A stretch of DNA of 49,749 bases from Bacteroidales bacterium. Lineage in GTDB: Bacteria > Bacteroidota > Bacteroidia > Bacteroidales > UBA932. The notes under the pieces were generated by a model. The model was not told the origin of the DNA. It did not search any database and was given only the letters and a program-made list of their open reading frames with translations. Shown one piece after another: positions 25,776 to 33,689 of this stretch; the stretch's first letter is position 1, and each line of letters begins with the position of its first letter. The DNA lies in NCBI GenBank assembly GCA_017627955.1, contig JAGAFU010000044.1, positions 1-49,749 on the forward strand, read 5' to 3'. The position numbers were made by a program, and so were the translations under genes.

Positions 25776-26555
25776 TTACTCGGCGCTGCGGGAATCGCGA
25801 CGAGGGGCGCGGCCACCACGACGGTCGCCACGATCTCCATGACGGTCACCCCTGCGGTCTCCGCGGTCTCCCCTAGGACGTCCGCCGCCCTGGGCATTCG
25901 CCGCAGACGGGGCGTTGGGGGTAAGATCCTGCTTGCCATAGCGCTCGCCGTTGCAGATCCACACTTTGATTCCAAGGCAACCGACCTTCGTGCTGGCGAT
26001 AGCCAGAGCGTAGTCGATGTCAGCACGGAATGTGTGCAGAGGAGTACGGCCTTCCTTGAACATCTCGCTGCGAGCCATTTCGGCGCCACCGACGCGGCCG
26101 CTGATCTGGATCTTGATGCCTTCGGCACCAACCCTCATAGCGGAAGCGATGGCCATCTTGATAGCCCTGCGGTAGGAAACACGACCCTCGATCTGACGGG
26201 CGATGCTGTCAGCGACGATGTTGGCGTCAACCTCAGGCCTCTTGACCTCGAAGATGTTGATCTGGACATCCTTCTTTGTGACCTTCTTGAGCTCTTCCTT
26301 GAGCTTGTCAACCTCCTGTCCACCCTTACCGATGATGAAACCGGGCCTTGCGGCGTGGATAGTCACGGTGATGAGCTTAAGAGTCCTCTCAATGACGATC
26401 TTGGAGATGCTGGCCTTCGCGAGACGGTTGGTCAGGTACTTGCGGATCTCATAATCCTCGGCGATCTTCTCGGCGTAGTTGCCGCCACACCAGTTGGAGT
26501 CCCATCCACGGGTGATACCGATTCTGTTGGAAATAGGGTTAGTTTTCTGTCCCAT
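25776..26555 (-). CDS. rpsC: 30S ribosomal protein S3 with RGD/RG-rich tail
   Basis: A 259-residue ribosomal protein of the small-subunit head at the mRNA entry site. It begins [20 protein letters not shown]. The KH domain has the GxxG loop in [20 protein letters not shown]. The C-terminal domain includes [20 protein letters not shown] and [18 protein letters not shown]. After [20 protein letters not shown] the protein carries a disordered basic tail of about 37 residues containing four RGD triplets and several RGG/RR pairs, longer and more repetitive than the core needs. It is the last gene before the operon terminator; in most bacteria rplP follows rpsC directly, but here it does not. Confidence 0.97.
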   Translation of the reverse strand: MGQKTNPISNRIGITRGWDSNWCGGNYAEKIAEDYEIRKYLTNRLAKASISKIVIERTLKLITVTIHAARPGFIIGKGGQEVDKLKEELKKVTKKDVQINIFEVKRPEVDANIVADSIARQIEGRVSYRRAIKMAIASAMRVGAEGIKIQISGRVGGAEMARSEMFKEGRTPLHTFRADIDYALAIASTKVGCLGIKVWICNGERYGKQDLTPNAPSAANAQGGGRPRGDRGDRRGDRHGDRGDRRGGRAPRRDSRSAE

Positions 26556-26557
26556 AA

Positions 26558-26977
26558 TTAATTCTCCTCTACTGTAGCGGGTTTGACATCGAGAATGATG
26601 GTGACGTGGTTCGAACGCTTGCGGATCCTTCCGGCGCGGCCCTGAGGGCAGGGACGGATTCTCTTGAGCGTACGGCCTTCGCCGACCATGATGGTCTTGA
26701 CATAGACATTACCGTTGTCCAGCTCCTTGCTCTTGTCGGGATTCTTTGCTTCCCAGTTAGCGATAGCGCTGCGAAGAGCCTTCTCGAGCGGGATGGACGG
26801 ATGCTTCTTCGAAAAATGAAGAAGGTCAAGCGCGCGGTTAACTTCCACACCTCTCACAGTGTCGGCCACAAGGCGCATCTTGCGAGGTGATGTAGGCACG
26901 TCGTTAAGCTTTGTTATAGCGGTTTGCTTCTTGGCTTCCTTGAACTTCTCAGCCATAAGTCTTTTACGAGCTCCCAT
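26558..26977 (-). CDS. rplV: 50S ribosomal protein L22
   Basis: A 139-residue large-subunit protein lining the peptide exit tunnel. The N-terminus [18 protein letters not shown] and the conserved [17 protein letters not shown] are typical of Bacteroidetes L22. The beta-hairpin tip that reaches the tunnel lies in [20 protein letters not shown], and [10 protein letters not shown] follows. The core is intact. It starts 21 bases after the rpsS stop and ends two bases before the rpsC start, in the standard S19-L22-S3 order. Confidence 0.97.
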   Translation of the reverse strand: MGARKRLMAEKFKEAKKQTAITKLNDVPTSPRKMRLVADTVRGVEVNRALDLLHFSKKHPSIPLEKALRSAIANWEAKNPDKSKELDNGNVYVKTIMVGEGRTLKRIRPCPQGRAGRIRKRSNHVTIILDVKPATVEEN

Positions 26978-26998
26978 AACTTAAATCTCCTTTAATGA

Positions 26999-27268
26999 TT
27001 ACTTATTGTTGCCCGAATGGCCTTTGAATGTTCTGGTAGGCGCGAATTCGCCAAGCTTGTGTCCGACCATGTTCTCAGTAATATAAACAGGAATGAACTT
27101 GTTCCCATTATGAACTGCCACTGTATGGCCGACGAAGTCAGGAGAGATCATGCTGGCGCGGGACCAGGTCTTCACGACCTCCTTCTTCTTGCTACCATCA
27201 TTCATAGCAAGAATTCTCTTCTCCAGGGCTTCCTGGATGTACGGTCCTTTTCTTAATGAACGACTCAT
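26999..27268 (-). CDS. rpsS: 30S ribosomal protein S19
   Basis: An 89-residue small-subunit head protein next to the A-site and the intersubunit bridge. The sequence [20 protein letters not shown], then [20 protein letters not shown] and [20 protein letters not shown], matches the family over its whole length. It ends FKGHSGNNK. It sits between rplB and rplV in the standard order with short spacers. Confidence 0.98.
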   Translation of the reverse strand: MSRSLRKGPYIQEALEKRILAMNDGSKKKEVVKTWSRASMISPDFVGHTVAVHNGNKFIPVYITENMVGHKLGEFAPTRTFKGHSGNNK

Positions 27269-27287
27269 AATCTTGATTTCTGTTTAA

Positions 27288-28115
27288 TTACTTCTTCTTT
27301 CTTCTTTCGATGATGAACTTGTTGGAGGAAGCCTTCGGATTGCGGGTCTTGTAACCCTTCGCAGGCATACCCTTACGTGAGCGAGGGTGTCCTCCAGAGG
27401 CGCGGCCCTCGCCACCACCCATCGGGTGATCATGAGGGTTCATGACGACACCACGGTTGTGAGGCCTGCGGCCCAACCAGCGGCGACGTCCCGCCTTACC
27501 ATGAGATTCAAGATTATGGTCTCCGTTACCGACCGTGCCGACGACGGCGCGGCAGGAAGTGAGAACCATCCTGGTCTCGCCCGAAGGGAGACGAAGAATA
27601 GCGTAGTTGCCTTCGCGGGCGGCCAGCTGGGCGAAAGTGCCAGCTGAACGGGCCATAGCGGCACCCTGGCCGGGACGAAGCTCGATGTTGTGGATGAGCG
27701 TACCGACAGGGATCTCGGCGAGAGGAAGGCAGTTGCCAAGGTCAGGGGAAATACCCGAGCCGGACACGATGATCTGGCCGACCTTCAGCCCCGCGGGGGC
27801 GATGATGTACTTCTTGACGCCATCCTCATACTCAACGAGAGCGATACGGGCGCTGCGGTTAGGATCATATTCGATGGTCAGCACGGTGGCGTTGACATTG
27901 TCCTTGTCACGAAGGAAGTCGATGATACGATACATCCTCTTGTGACCGCCGCCGCGGTAACGCACTGTCATCTGACCAGTGTTGTTCCTTCCGCCGGTGC
28001 TCTTGAGGGGCTCCAACAACGGTTTGTAGGGCCTTTTGGCGGTAATCTCGTCAAAAGCGCTGATAGCCTTGTTCCTTTGACCAGGAGTCGTGGGCTTGAA
28101 TTTTCTAATTGCCAT
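27288..28115 (-). CDS. rplB: 50S ribosomal protein L2
   Basis: A 275-residue protein of the peptidyl-transferase region, needed for subunit joining. The N-terminus ([20 protein letters not shown]), the RNA-binding OB and SH3-like domains ([40 protein letters not shown]) and the C-terminal loop [20 protein letters not shown] are present. The last contains the conserved histidine near the active centre. It ends [12 protein letters not shown]. Full length; order rplW-rplB-rpsS is standard. Confidence 0.98.
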   Translation of the reverse strand: MAIRKFKPTTPGQRNKAISAFDEITAKRPYKPLLEPLKSTGGRNNTGQMTVRYRGGGHKRMYRIIDFLRDKDNVNATVLTIEYDPNRSARIALVEYEDGVKKYIIAPAGLKVGQIIVSGSGISPDLGNCLPLAEIPVGTLIHNIELRPGQGAAMARSAGTFAQLAAREGNYAILRLPSGETRMVLTSCRAVVGTVGNGDHNLESHGKAGRRRWLGRRPHNRGVVMNPHDHPMGGGEGRASGGHPRSRKGMPAKGYKTRNPKASSNKFIIERRKKK

Positions 28116-28129
28116 TGCCTTGTCCCTCC

Positions 28130-28420
28130 TTAAATATTAGCGTAGAAATCAATCTTGTCCTCACCCTCAAGAGTGACATAAGCCTTCTTGAAGTGGTTGG
28201 TACGGCCGGTGAGCATCCCAGTCTTGCTGTAGCGGGATTTGCGCTTTCCGTGGTAGCTGATGGTGTTGACATCCTTCACGGTCACGTTGTACATCTGCTC
28301 GACGGCGGTCTTTATCTGAAGCTTGTTCGCTTCCTTGTCAACGATGAAGCCATAACGGTTGAACTTCTCAGTCTCCGCGGTCAGCTTCTCGGTTACTATA
28401 GGCTTGATTAAAATTCCCAT
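28130..28420 (-). CDS. rplW: 50S ribosomal protein L23
   Basis: A 96-residue protein at the tunnel exit, the docking point for trigger factor and SRP. It begins [40 protein letters not shown] and [12 protein letters not shown] match the family. The basic loop ([20 protein letters not shown]) is followed by [16 protein letters not shown]. It ends 14 bases before rplB. Confidence 0.97.
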   Translation of the reverse strand: MGILIKPIVTEKLTAETEKFNRYGFIVDKEANKLQIKTAVEQMYNVTVKDVNTISYHGKRKSRYSKTGMLTGRTNHFKKAYVTLEGEDKIDFYANI

Positions 28421-28432
28421 TTCTGTTCTCTT

Positions 28433-29062
28433 TTAACGGTTGGCCCTTTCCGAGAGGACATCCTGGACTCCGTCAACCAGCACCATTGAATTGGCATTCA
28501 TGATGTTGTAGGTGTTGAGTTCGTTAACAGTGATGACTTTCACCTCGGGGAGGTTACGTGAAGAAAGGTAAATGTTGGTGGAATTCTCGGGCAGGACGAA
28601 GAGGACTTTGCGGCTTCCGGCCTTGAGGGCCTCGATAATGCGCATGAACTCCTTCGTCTTGGGAGCATCCATCGTGAAGGGCTCCACGAAAACGATAGCG
28701 TTCTCCTGAGCCTTGTATGTGAGAGCGGAATGGCGGGCGATAGCCTTGACCTTCTTGTTGAGCTTTGACCTGTAAAGGCGCGGCTTGGGACCGAACACGC
28801 GGCCACCACCGACGAAGATATTGGCTTTCAAGCTACCATGGCGAGCGCCACCGCCACCTTTCTGGCGGCCGAGCTTCTTGGTTGAATGAGCGATCTCGCT
28901 GCGATCCTTGGTCTTGGATGTGCCCTGACGCTGATTTGCGAGGTACTGGACGACATCAAGATAAATAGCGTGGTCGTTGGGCTCCACACCGAAGACCTTC
29001 TCGTCAAGGACAACCTTCTTTCCGGAATCAGTTCCGTCTATTTTCAATACTGGTAATTCCAT
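28433..29062 (-). CDS. rplD: 50S ribosomal protein L4
   Basis: A 209-residue tunnel protein. The signature region includes GTSKTKDRSEIAHSTKKLGR and QKGGGGARHGSLKANIFVGG, the extended loop that reaches the tunnel constriction. GRVFGPKPRLYRSKLNKKVK and AIARHSALTYKAQENAIVFV follow. In E. coli L4 represses its own S10 operon by binding the mRNA leader; Bacteroidetes are not known to share this. The 5'-terminal hairpin upstream of rplC would be the place to test it. It starts two bases after rplC. Confidence 0.97.
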   Translation of the reverse strand: MELPVLKIDGTDSGKKVVLDEKVFGVEPNDHAIYLDVVQYLANQRQGTSKTKDRSEIAHSTKKLGRQKGGGGARHGSLKANIFVGGGRVFGPKPRLYRSKLNKKVKAIARHSALTYKAQENAIVFVEPFTMDAPKTKEFMRIIEALKAGSRKVLFVLPENSTNIYLSSRNLPEVKVITVNELNTYNIMNANSMVLVDGVQDVLSERANR

Positions 29063-29064
29063 AA

Positions 29065-29688
29065 CTAAAACTCCAATGCTACGTATGAACCCTTGGCTCC
29101 GGGAACGGAACCCTTAATGACGAGAAGATTGTTCTCAGGGATGACCTTAACAACCTCGAGGTTGAAGACCTTTACCCTCTCATTGCCCATGTGGCCGCCC
29201 ATCCTCATTCCGGGGAAGACGCGTGAAGGCCATGAGGAAGCTCCCAGTGAACCAGGCTTGCGAAGGCGGTTGTGCTGACCGTGAGTGGCTCCGCCGACAC
29301 CGGCGAAGTGATAACGGTGGACAACACCCTGGAAACCCTTACCTTTGGAAGTACCGACAACATCAACATACTTGACATCGTTCATGATGTCACCGACTGT
29401 GATGGTGTCTCCGAGCTTGAGCTCACCCTCGAAGTCCGCCGGAAACTCGACGAGCTTACGCTTGGGGGTGGTCCCTGCCTTTTTGAAGTGCCCCTTGAGG
29501 GGCTCGCTGGCGTGTATCTCTTTGATTTCGTCATAGGCAAGCTGCACGGCTTCATAGCCATCTTTCTCAAGAGTGCGCAGTTGCGTGACAACACACGGAC
29601 CAGCCTCGATAACGGTGCATGGAATATTCTTTCCATCAGCACCGAAAACGGAAGTCATTCCGATTTTCTTTCCAATTAATCCAGGCAT
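29065..29688 (-). CDS. rplC: 50S ribosomal protein L3, first gene of the operon
   Basis: A 207-residue early-assembly protein. It begins [20 protein letters not shown]. The loop reaching the peptidyl-transferase centre contains [20 protein letters not shown] and [20 protein letters not shown], including the Gln that is methylated in many bacteria. It ends [15 protein letters not shown]. In most bacteria rpsJ (S10) lies just upstream. Here the upstream region holds a consensus promoter and then the divergent cdaA gene, so this gene opens the operon. Confidence 0.98.
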   Translation of the reverse strand: MPGLIGKKIGMTSVFGADGKNIPCTVIEAGPCVVTQLRTLEKDGYEAVQLAYDEIKEIHASEPLKGHFKKAGTTPKRKLVEFPADFEGELKLGDTITVGDIMNDVKYVDVVGTSKGKGFQGVVHRYHFAGVGGATHGQHNRLRKPGSLGASSWPSRVFPGMRMGGHMGNERVKVFNLEVVKVIPENNLLVIKGSVPGAKGSYVALEF

Positions 29689-29728
29689 TGGTTTGGTTAA
29701 TTAATTGTATATAAATACTTTACGTTAT

Positions 29729-29746
29729 CCCGCACAAAATCGCGGG
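29729..29746 (-). promoter_or_regulatory. hairpin at the predicted 5' end of the ribosomal operon mRNA
   Basis: On the minus strand CCCGC-GATTTTGT-GCGGG forms a perfect 5-bp GC stem with an 8-base loop. Counting four bases from the -7 element puts the transcription start at about 29746, exactly the first base of the stem. The mRNA would therefore begin with a structured end, about 58 bases before the L3 start codon. It may protect the RNA or act in autoregulation; this is inference. Confidence 0.5.
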
Positions 29747-29749
29747 CTG

Positions 29750-29780
29750 CAAATGTACGAATATTTTTTTAATTAACAAA
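29750..29780 (-). promoter_or_regulatory. consensus promoter of the rplC operon
   Basis: On the minus strand TTTG (29777-29780) is followed after exactly 19 bases by TACATTTG (29750-29757). This is a full match to the Bacteroidetes primary-sigma consensus TTTG-N19-21-TAnnTTTG, with an AT-rich spacer. It drives the ribosomal operon leftward and lies back to back with the cdaA gene starting at 29849. For cdaA only a one-mismatch -7 (TATCTTCG, 29823-29830) is visible. Confidence 0.85.
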
Positions 29781-29848
29781 GTTTTCCACAAGCCTACGGC
29801 CTCATAATCAAATAGAAATCGTTATCTTCGCGGAGAGAAATAAATGTG

Positions 29849-30661
29849 ATGACCAACCATATCCACGCTATATTCGGCTTCCTTAACCTGTCCGCCGCTG
29901 ACTGTCTGGACATCCTGATGGTGGCCGCTTTGATCTACCTTGTGTTCCGTTGGATAAGAGGTTCCGCCGCGATGAGCATATTCATCGCGGTAATCCTTCT
30001 GTTCGTGTTGAGGGTCGTTGTGGCCGCGTTGAACATGAAGCTCATGAACGCCCTGCTCGGCACCTTCATTGACGTGGGTGTGCTGGCCCTGATCGTGATC
30101 TTCCAGCCGGAAGTCCGCCACTTCCTCATAAGGCTCGGATCCAGCTACGGGGCCGCCGGCAAAGGGGCCGACTTCCTCGGGAAGCTGTTCGGCAACAAGC
30201 AGCAAGACCTCGGCGGAGAGGCTGTCAACGAGATCGCGGAAGCCTGCAGGGCCATGTCTGAAGCCAAGACCGGCGCCTTGATCGTCCTCCCGCACAAGGA
30301 TCCCATCAACCAGATCGTCGAGACCGGGGATATCGTGGACGCGAAAGTGTCCAGGAGGCTCATCATGAACATATTCTTCAAGAACTCCCCTCTCCATGAC
30401 GGAGCCATGATAATTAAAGGTGACAGGATCGAGGCGGCCAGATGCACGCTCCCGATCACCCAGAGGACGGACATTCCCCCGAGCTACGGGATGAGGCACA
30501 AGGCCGCTATCGGGATCTCCGAGGAGACCGACGCGGACGTGGTGGTCGTCTCGGAGGAGACCGGCGGGGTGTCGTTCGTCAGGGGAGGCATGCTCACGAC
30601 AATAGGAAACATTAACGAGCTCAAGCTCAAACTCGGAACAAAAGAGGAGAAAACACAGTGA
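29849..30661 (+). CDS. cdaA: diadenylate cyclase, CdaA type
   Basis: A 270-residue membrane enzyme making cyclic di-AMP from two ATP. Three N-terminal transmembrane helices (DILMVAALIYLVFRWI, MSIFIAVILLFVLRVVVAAL, LLGTFIDVGVLALIVIF) precede the DisA_N domain. Catalytic motifs are present: SPLHDGAMIIKGDRI (DGA) near residue 180, and SYGMRHKAAIGISE corresponding to the RHR motif (here RHK). LPITQRTDIPPSYG is also typical. GTG at 29846 precedes the ATG; I use ATG at 29849. In many Bacteroidetes folP precedes cdaA, but not here. The gene overlaps mutS2 by one base. c-di-AMP controls potassium and cell-wall homeostasis. Confidence 0.93.
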   Translation: MTNHIHAIFGFLNLSAADCLDILMVAALIYLVFRWIRGSAAMSIFIAVILLFVLRVVVAALNMKLMNALLGTFIDVGVLALIVIFQPEVRHFLIRLGSSYGAAGKGADFLGKLFGNKQQDLGGEAVNEIAEACRAMSEAKTGALIVLPHKDPINQIVETGDIVDAKVSRRLIMNIFFKNSPLHDGAMIIKGDRIEAARCTLPITQRTDIPPSYGMRHKAAIGISEETDADVVVVSEETGGVSFVRGGMLTTIGNINELKLKLGTKEEKTQ

Positions 30662-33177
30662 TGGAGGAGAAAGGAATAGACCGCAGGCTTGAGATAAAAT
30701 TGGGATTCGACAAGGTCAGGAATATGATTTCTGACCGGTGCTCGACAGAATATGCCGTCTCCAAGGTGGCGGAAGAGACTTTCAGCTCCGACCCCGGAGT
30801 GATCTTCCACCGGCTTTCCCTGACCGACGAGATGAGACTCATCATGATGTTCGAGGAAAGCTTCCCGACCAATGGCTACATTGATTGCCTGTACTTCCTG
30901 AAGCCTCTCGGCGGGGAAGGATGGAACATAGACCTCGGGGCTCTCGGCAAGTTGCGCACAATGGTTGAGACCGTACGCAAACTGACCAATTTCTTCTCCT
31001 CGATCAAAGACGGGATTTATCCCAATCTCAAGAGAATGAGCTCCACGGTGATGAGTTTCCCCGAAGTTCACAGGAGGATAGATCTTATCCTGGACAAATA
31101 CGGAGATGTGAAGGACACAGCCTCAGACAATCTCCTTCAGATCCGGAAGTCATTGAAATCCAAGGAGGGAGCGATTTCCAAAAGAGCCAACGCGATCCTC
31201 GCTCAAGCAAAGGCGGACGGCCTCGTGGACGAGGATGCCGGACTCTCGGTCAGAGACGGGAAACTCCTTATTCCCGTAAGTAGCTCAAGCAAGAAAAAGA
31301 TCCAGGGCTTCGTTTACGACACTTCCGCGACAGGAAAGACGGCTTTCGTGGAGCCTGCCGAGATCATCGAGCTGGAGAATGAGATATTCACTCTCAAGGC
31401 CGAGGAAGCGCAGGAGATCCAGAAGATTCTCGCCGCGTTCAGCGACTTCGTCCGCCCCTATGTTCCCGAATTGATCCATGCCGCCGAATATGTGGGGGAG
31501 ATGGATTTCCTCGTGGCGAAAGCCCAGGTAGCCCTTGACTTCAAGGCAGGAATGCCAGTGATCTCCGAGGAAGGGGAGATGAATCTGCGTAAAGCCAGGC
31601 ACCCGCTTCTCGAAAAAGCGCTCGCGAGAGAAAAAAGGGAGATTGTGCCTGTGACGATCAAGCTCAACCAGGCCAAGCACATCCTTCTTATCTCCGGTCC
31701 CAACGCCGGAGGAAAGTCCGTCTGTCTCAAAACGACGGGACTGCTCCAGTACATGTTCCAGTGGGGAATGCTTGTTCCGACCTCCGAAAGCTCGGAACTT
31801 CCTGTCTTTGAGCGGATCATGGTCAGCATCGGTGACGACCAGAGCATCGAGAACGACCTCAGTACCTACAGCTCCTTCCTCGAGGACATGAAAGCCATGC
31901 TCAAGGAAGCCGACTCGAAGACCCTTATCCTGATCGATGAATTCGGGTCCGGAACAGAGCCTACAGCTGGAGGAGCGATCGCGGAAGCCATTCTGGGAGA
32001 GATGGATAAGAGGGGAGTGTACGGAGTTATCACAACCCATTACACCAACCTGAAGCTTTACGCGGCGAGCCCCGGAGCCGGAGTGATCAACGGCGCCATG
32101 CAGTTTGACGCGGCGAAGATACAGCCTCTATTCAAACTGGACATCGGGATGCCAGGAGGCTCATTCGCCTTTGAGCTGGCGAGGAAAATGGGACTCCCGG
32201 AAAACATCGTCAAGGATGCCGAGAACAGGGCCGGAGAGGAGTTCGTCGGCATGGAGAGGAACCTGAGGAAGATCGTTCGCAACCGCCGGGCCCTTGACGA
32301 GAAGCTCCTGAAGATCAAGAACACGGACAAGACTCTTGACAGCATCACGGAGCGTTACCAGAAGGAGCTCGAGGGCATCAAGCAGACCAAGAAAGAAATC
32401 CTTGACAAGGCGAAGAAGGAGGCAGAGGAGATAGTTCTCGGCGCCAACAAGACTGTCGAGAACACCATCCGCACGATCAAGGAGTCACAAGCGGACAAGG
32501 AGAAAACCACCGACGCCAGGAAAGATCTCCAGAAATTCCTCAGCGCCCTGCAATCCAAAAAAGAAAGCGACCAGAAAGACCACGACGACTACATCGACAA
32601 GAAGCTCAAGCAGTTGTCGGAGAGAAAGCGCAAGGCCGAGGCCCGCAAAGGCAGCGTCAAGCGGGAGATGTCGCCCCAAGAGCAGGACAAATTCAGGCCC
32701 GGACCGTTGCAAGTCGGGGAGAAAGTGCGGGTGAAAGACAACGGAATGGTCGGCGAGGTCACGAGGGTGTCCAACAAGGCCGTGACGGTGGCGATAGGGA
32801 ACATCACCAGCAAGATGCCTCTCGAAAAGGTGGAGAGGATCTCCTCCAATGAATATAAAGCGGCGATGAAAGAGTCTGTCAAGCCTTTCTCGACGGGGAT
32901 CGACAATTCCGGCTTGAGGGAGCGCAGGATGAGATTCTCTCCTGAGCTTGATGTCAGGGGCGAAAGAGTCTCCGACGCGCTTGACATCGTCATACACTAC
33001 ATTGACGACGCTGTCATGCTTGGTGTCGGATCCGTCCGGATTATCCACGGGAAAGGCACCGGAGCGCTGCGGGACGAGATACAGAAGTACATCAGGACTA
33101 TTCCCGGAGTGAGGGAGGTCCATGATGAGCACATACAGTTCGGTGGCTCCGGAGTCACCATAGTACAATTTGAGTAA
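30661..33177 (+). CDS. mutS2: endonuclease MutS2
   Basis: An 838-residue MutS-family ATPase with C-terminal Smr nuclease domain. It suppresses recombination or rescues collided ribosomes, depending on species. The lever/clamp region is rich in charged coiled coil. Walker A is at about residues 345-352 (ISGPNAGGKSVCLKTTG), Walker B in TLILIDEFGSGTEPTAGG, and the ATPase signature is in SIGDDQSIENDLSTYSSF. A long coiled coil (about 510-660) follows. A KOW-like segment (LQVGEKVRVKDNGMVGEVTR) precedes the Smr domain, which has LDVRGERVSDALD and IIHGKGTGALRDEIQ (about 763-838). I chose ATG 30661, overlapping the cdaA stop (TGATG). Confidence 0.96.
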   Translation: MEEKGIDRRLEIKLGFDKVRNMISDRCSTEYAVSKVAEETFSSDPGVIFHRLSLTDEMRLIMMFEESFPTNGYIDCLYFLKPLGGEGWNIDLGALGKLRTMVETVRKLTNFFSSIKDGIYPNLKRMSSTVMSFPEVHRRIDLILDKYGDVKDTASDNLLQIRKSLKSKEGAISKRANAILAQAKADGLVDEDAGLSVRDGKLLIPVSSSSKKKIQGFVYDTSATGKTAFVEPAEIIELENEIFTLKAEEAQEIQKILAAFSDFVRPYVPELIHAAEYVGEMDFLVAKAQVALDFKAGMPVISEEGEMNLRKARHPLLEKALAREKREIVPVTIKLNQAKHILLISGPNAGGKSVCLKTTGLLQYMFQWGMLVPTSESSELPVFERIMVSIGDDQSIENDLSTYSSFLEDMKAMLKEADSKTLILIDEFGSGTEPTAGGAIAEAILGEMDKRGVYGVITTHYTNLKLYAASPGAGVINGAMQFDAAKIQPLFKLDIGMPGGSFAFELARKMGLPENIVKDAENRAGEEFVGMERNLRKIVRNRRALDEKLLKIKNTDKTLDSITERYQKELEGIKQTKKEILDKAKKEAEEIVLGANKTVENTIRTIKESQADKEKTTDARKDLQKFLSALQSKKESDQKDHDDYIDKKLKQLSERKRKAEARKGSVKREMSPQEQDKFRPGPLQVGEKVRVKDNGMVGEVTRVSNKAVTVAIGNITSKMPLEKVERISSNEYKAAMKESVKPFSTGIDNSGLRERRMRFSPELDVRGERVSDALDIVIHYIDDAVMLGVGSVRIIHGKGTGALRDEIQKYIRTIPGVREVHDEHIQFGGSGVTIVQFE

Positions 33178-33179
33178 AC

Positions 33180-33240
33180 AGATTCTTCGCTTCGCTCAGA
33201 ATGACAATGTCATCCTGAGGAACGAAGTGACGAAGGATCT
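33180..33240. repeat. dispersed imperfect palindrome (GATTCTTCGCTTCGCTCAGAATGACA type)
   Basis: The left arm 33181-33206 (GATTCTTCGCTTCGCTCAGA then ATGACA) is matched by a degenerate right arm running to 33240 (TGTCATCCTGAGGAACGAAG then TGACGAAGGATC). The element fills the gap between mutS2 and yraN, starting two bases after the mutS2 stop. Related copies occur at 35556-35615 and, inside a gene, at 39693-39718. This is a REP-like element; sequences of this type are found dispersed in many bacterial genomes and have no agreed function. Confidence 0.85.
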
Positions 33241-33256
33241 AAAACCTATAAAAATT

Positions 33257-33664
33257 ATGAGAAACAAAAACAAAGAGAAGAAACCGACAGCAAGGATGCT
33301 GCTCGGCAGGAGAGGCGAAGACGTGGCGTGCGTTTACCTTGAGGGCATGGGTCACCAGATCATTGAAAGGAACCACCGTTCAGGACATCTGGAAATAGAC
33401 ATCATCTCCCTCGACGGGAACGGCGTGCATTTTGTAGAGGTGAAGAGCCGTGTAGCGCCTGTTGCGGCCGCCCCGGAAGAAAACGTTACTTCGTTGAAAC
33501 AGAAGAAGATAGCTAATGCAGCATTAAAATATCTCCACGGAAGCAAAGATCCTTTGATCGCTGGAGGAGCCGAAGTAAATTTCGACATAATAGCTGTAAC
33601 ATTCGATGGAGGAGAGACGAAAGTAGAGTGGTTTCCGAACGCTTTCTTCCCGATGTATTTGTAA
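33257..33664 (+). CDS. YraN/UPF0102 family endonuclease-like protein
   Basis: A 135-residue protein with the restriction-endonuclease-like fold of the YraN family. Motifs are LLGRRGEDVACVYLEGMGHQ, IIERNHRSGHLEIDIISLDG (catalytic-type Glu/Asp), VHFVEVKSRV (the ExK pair) and LKQKKIANAALKYL. The family's role is unclear, possibly in DNA processing or repair. The frame is open back to 33170, but its first 29 codons would translate the palindromic repeat. The ATG at 33257 (MRNKNKEKKPTARMLLGRRG) gives the normal family length, so I use it. It follows mutS2 in the same direction. Confidence 0.88.
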   Translation: MRNKNKEKKPTARMLLGRRGEDVACVYLEGMGHQIIERNHRSGHLEIDIISLDGNGVHFVEVKSRVAPVAAAPEENVTSLKQKKIANAALKYLHGSKDPLIAGGAEVNFDIIAVTFDGGETKVEWFPNAFFPMYL

Positions 33665-33689
33665 GACAATATTTACTGGACTTTATAAT

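Noticed and set aside
29781-29791. TTTTCCACA as a DnaA box and a possible replication origin
   Set aside because: Single imperfect copy, no cluster, no dnaA or dnaN gene nearby.
33170-33256. 29-residue N-terminal extension of YraN
   Set aside because: It translates a dispersed palindromic repeat and overlaps the mutS2 end.
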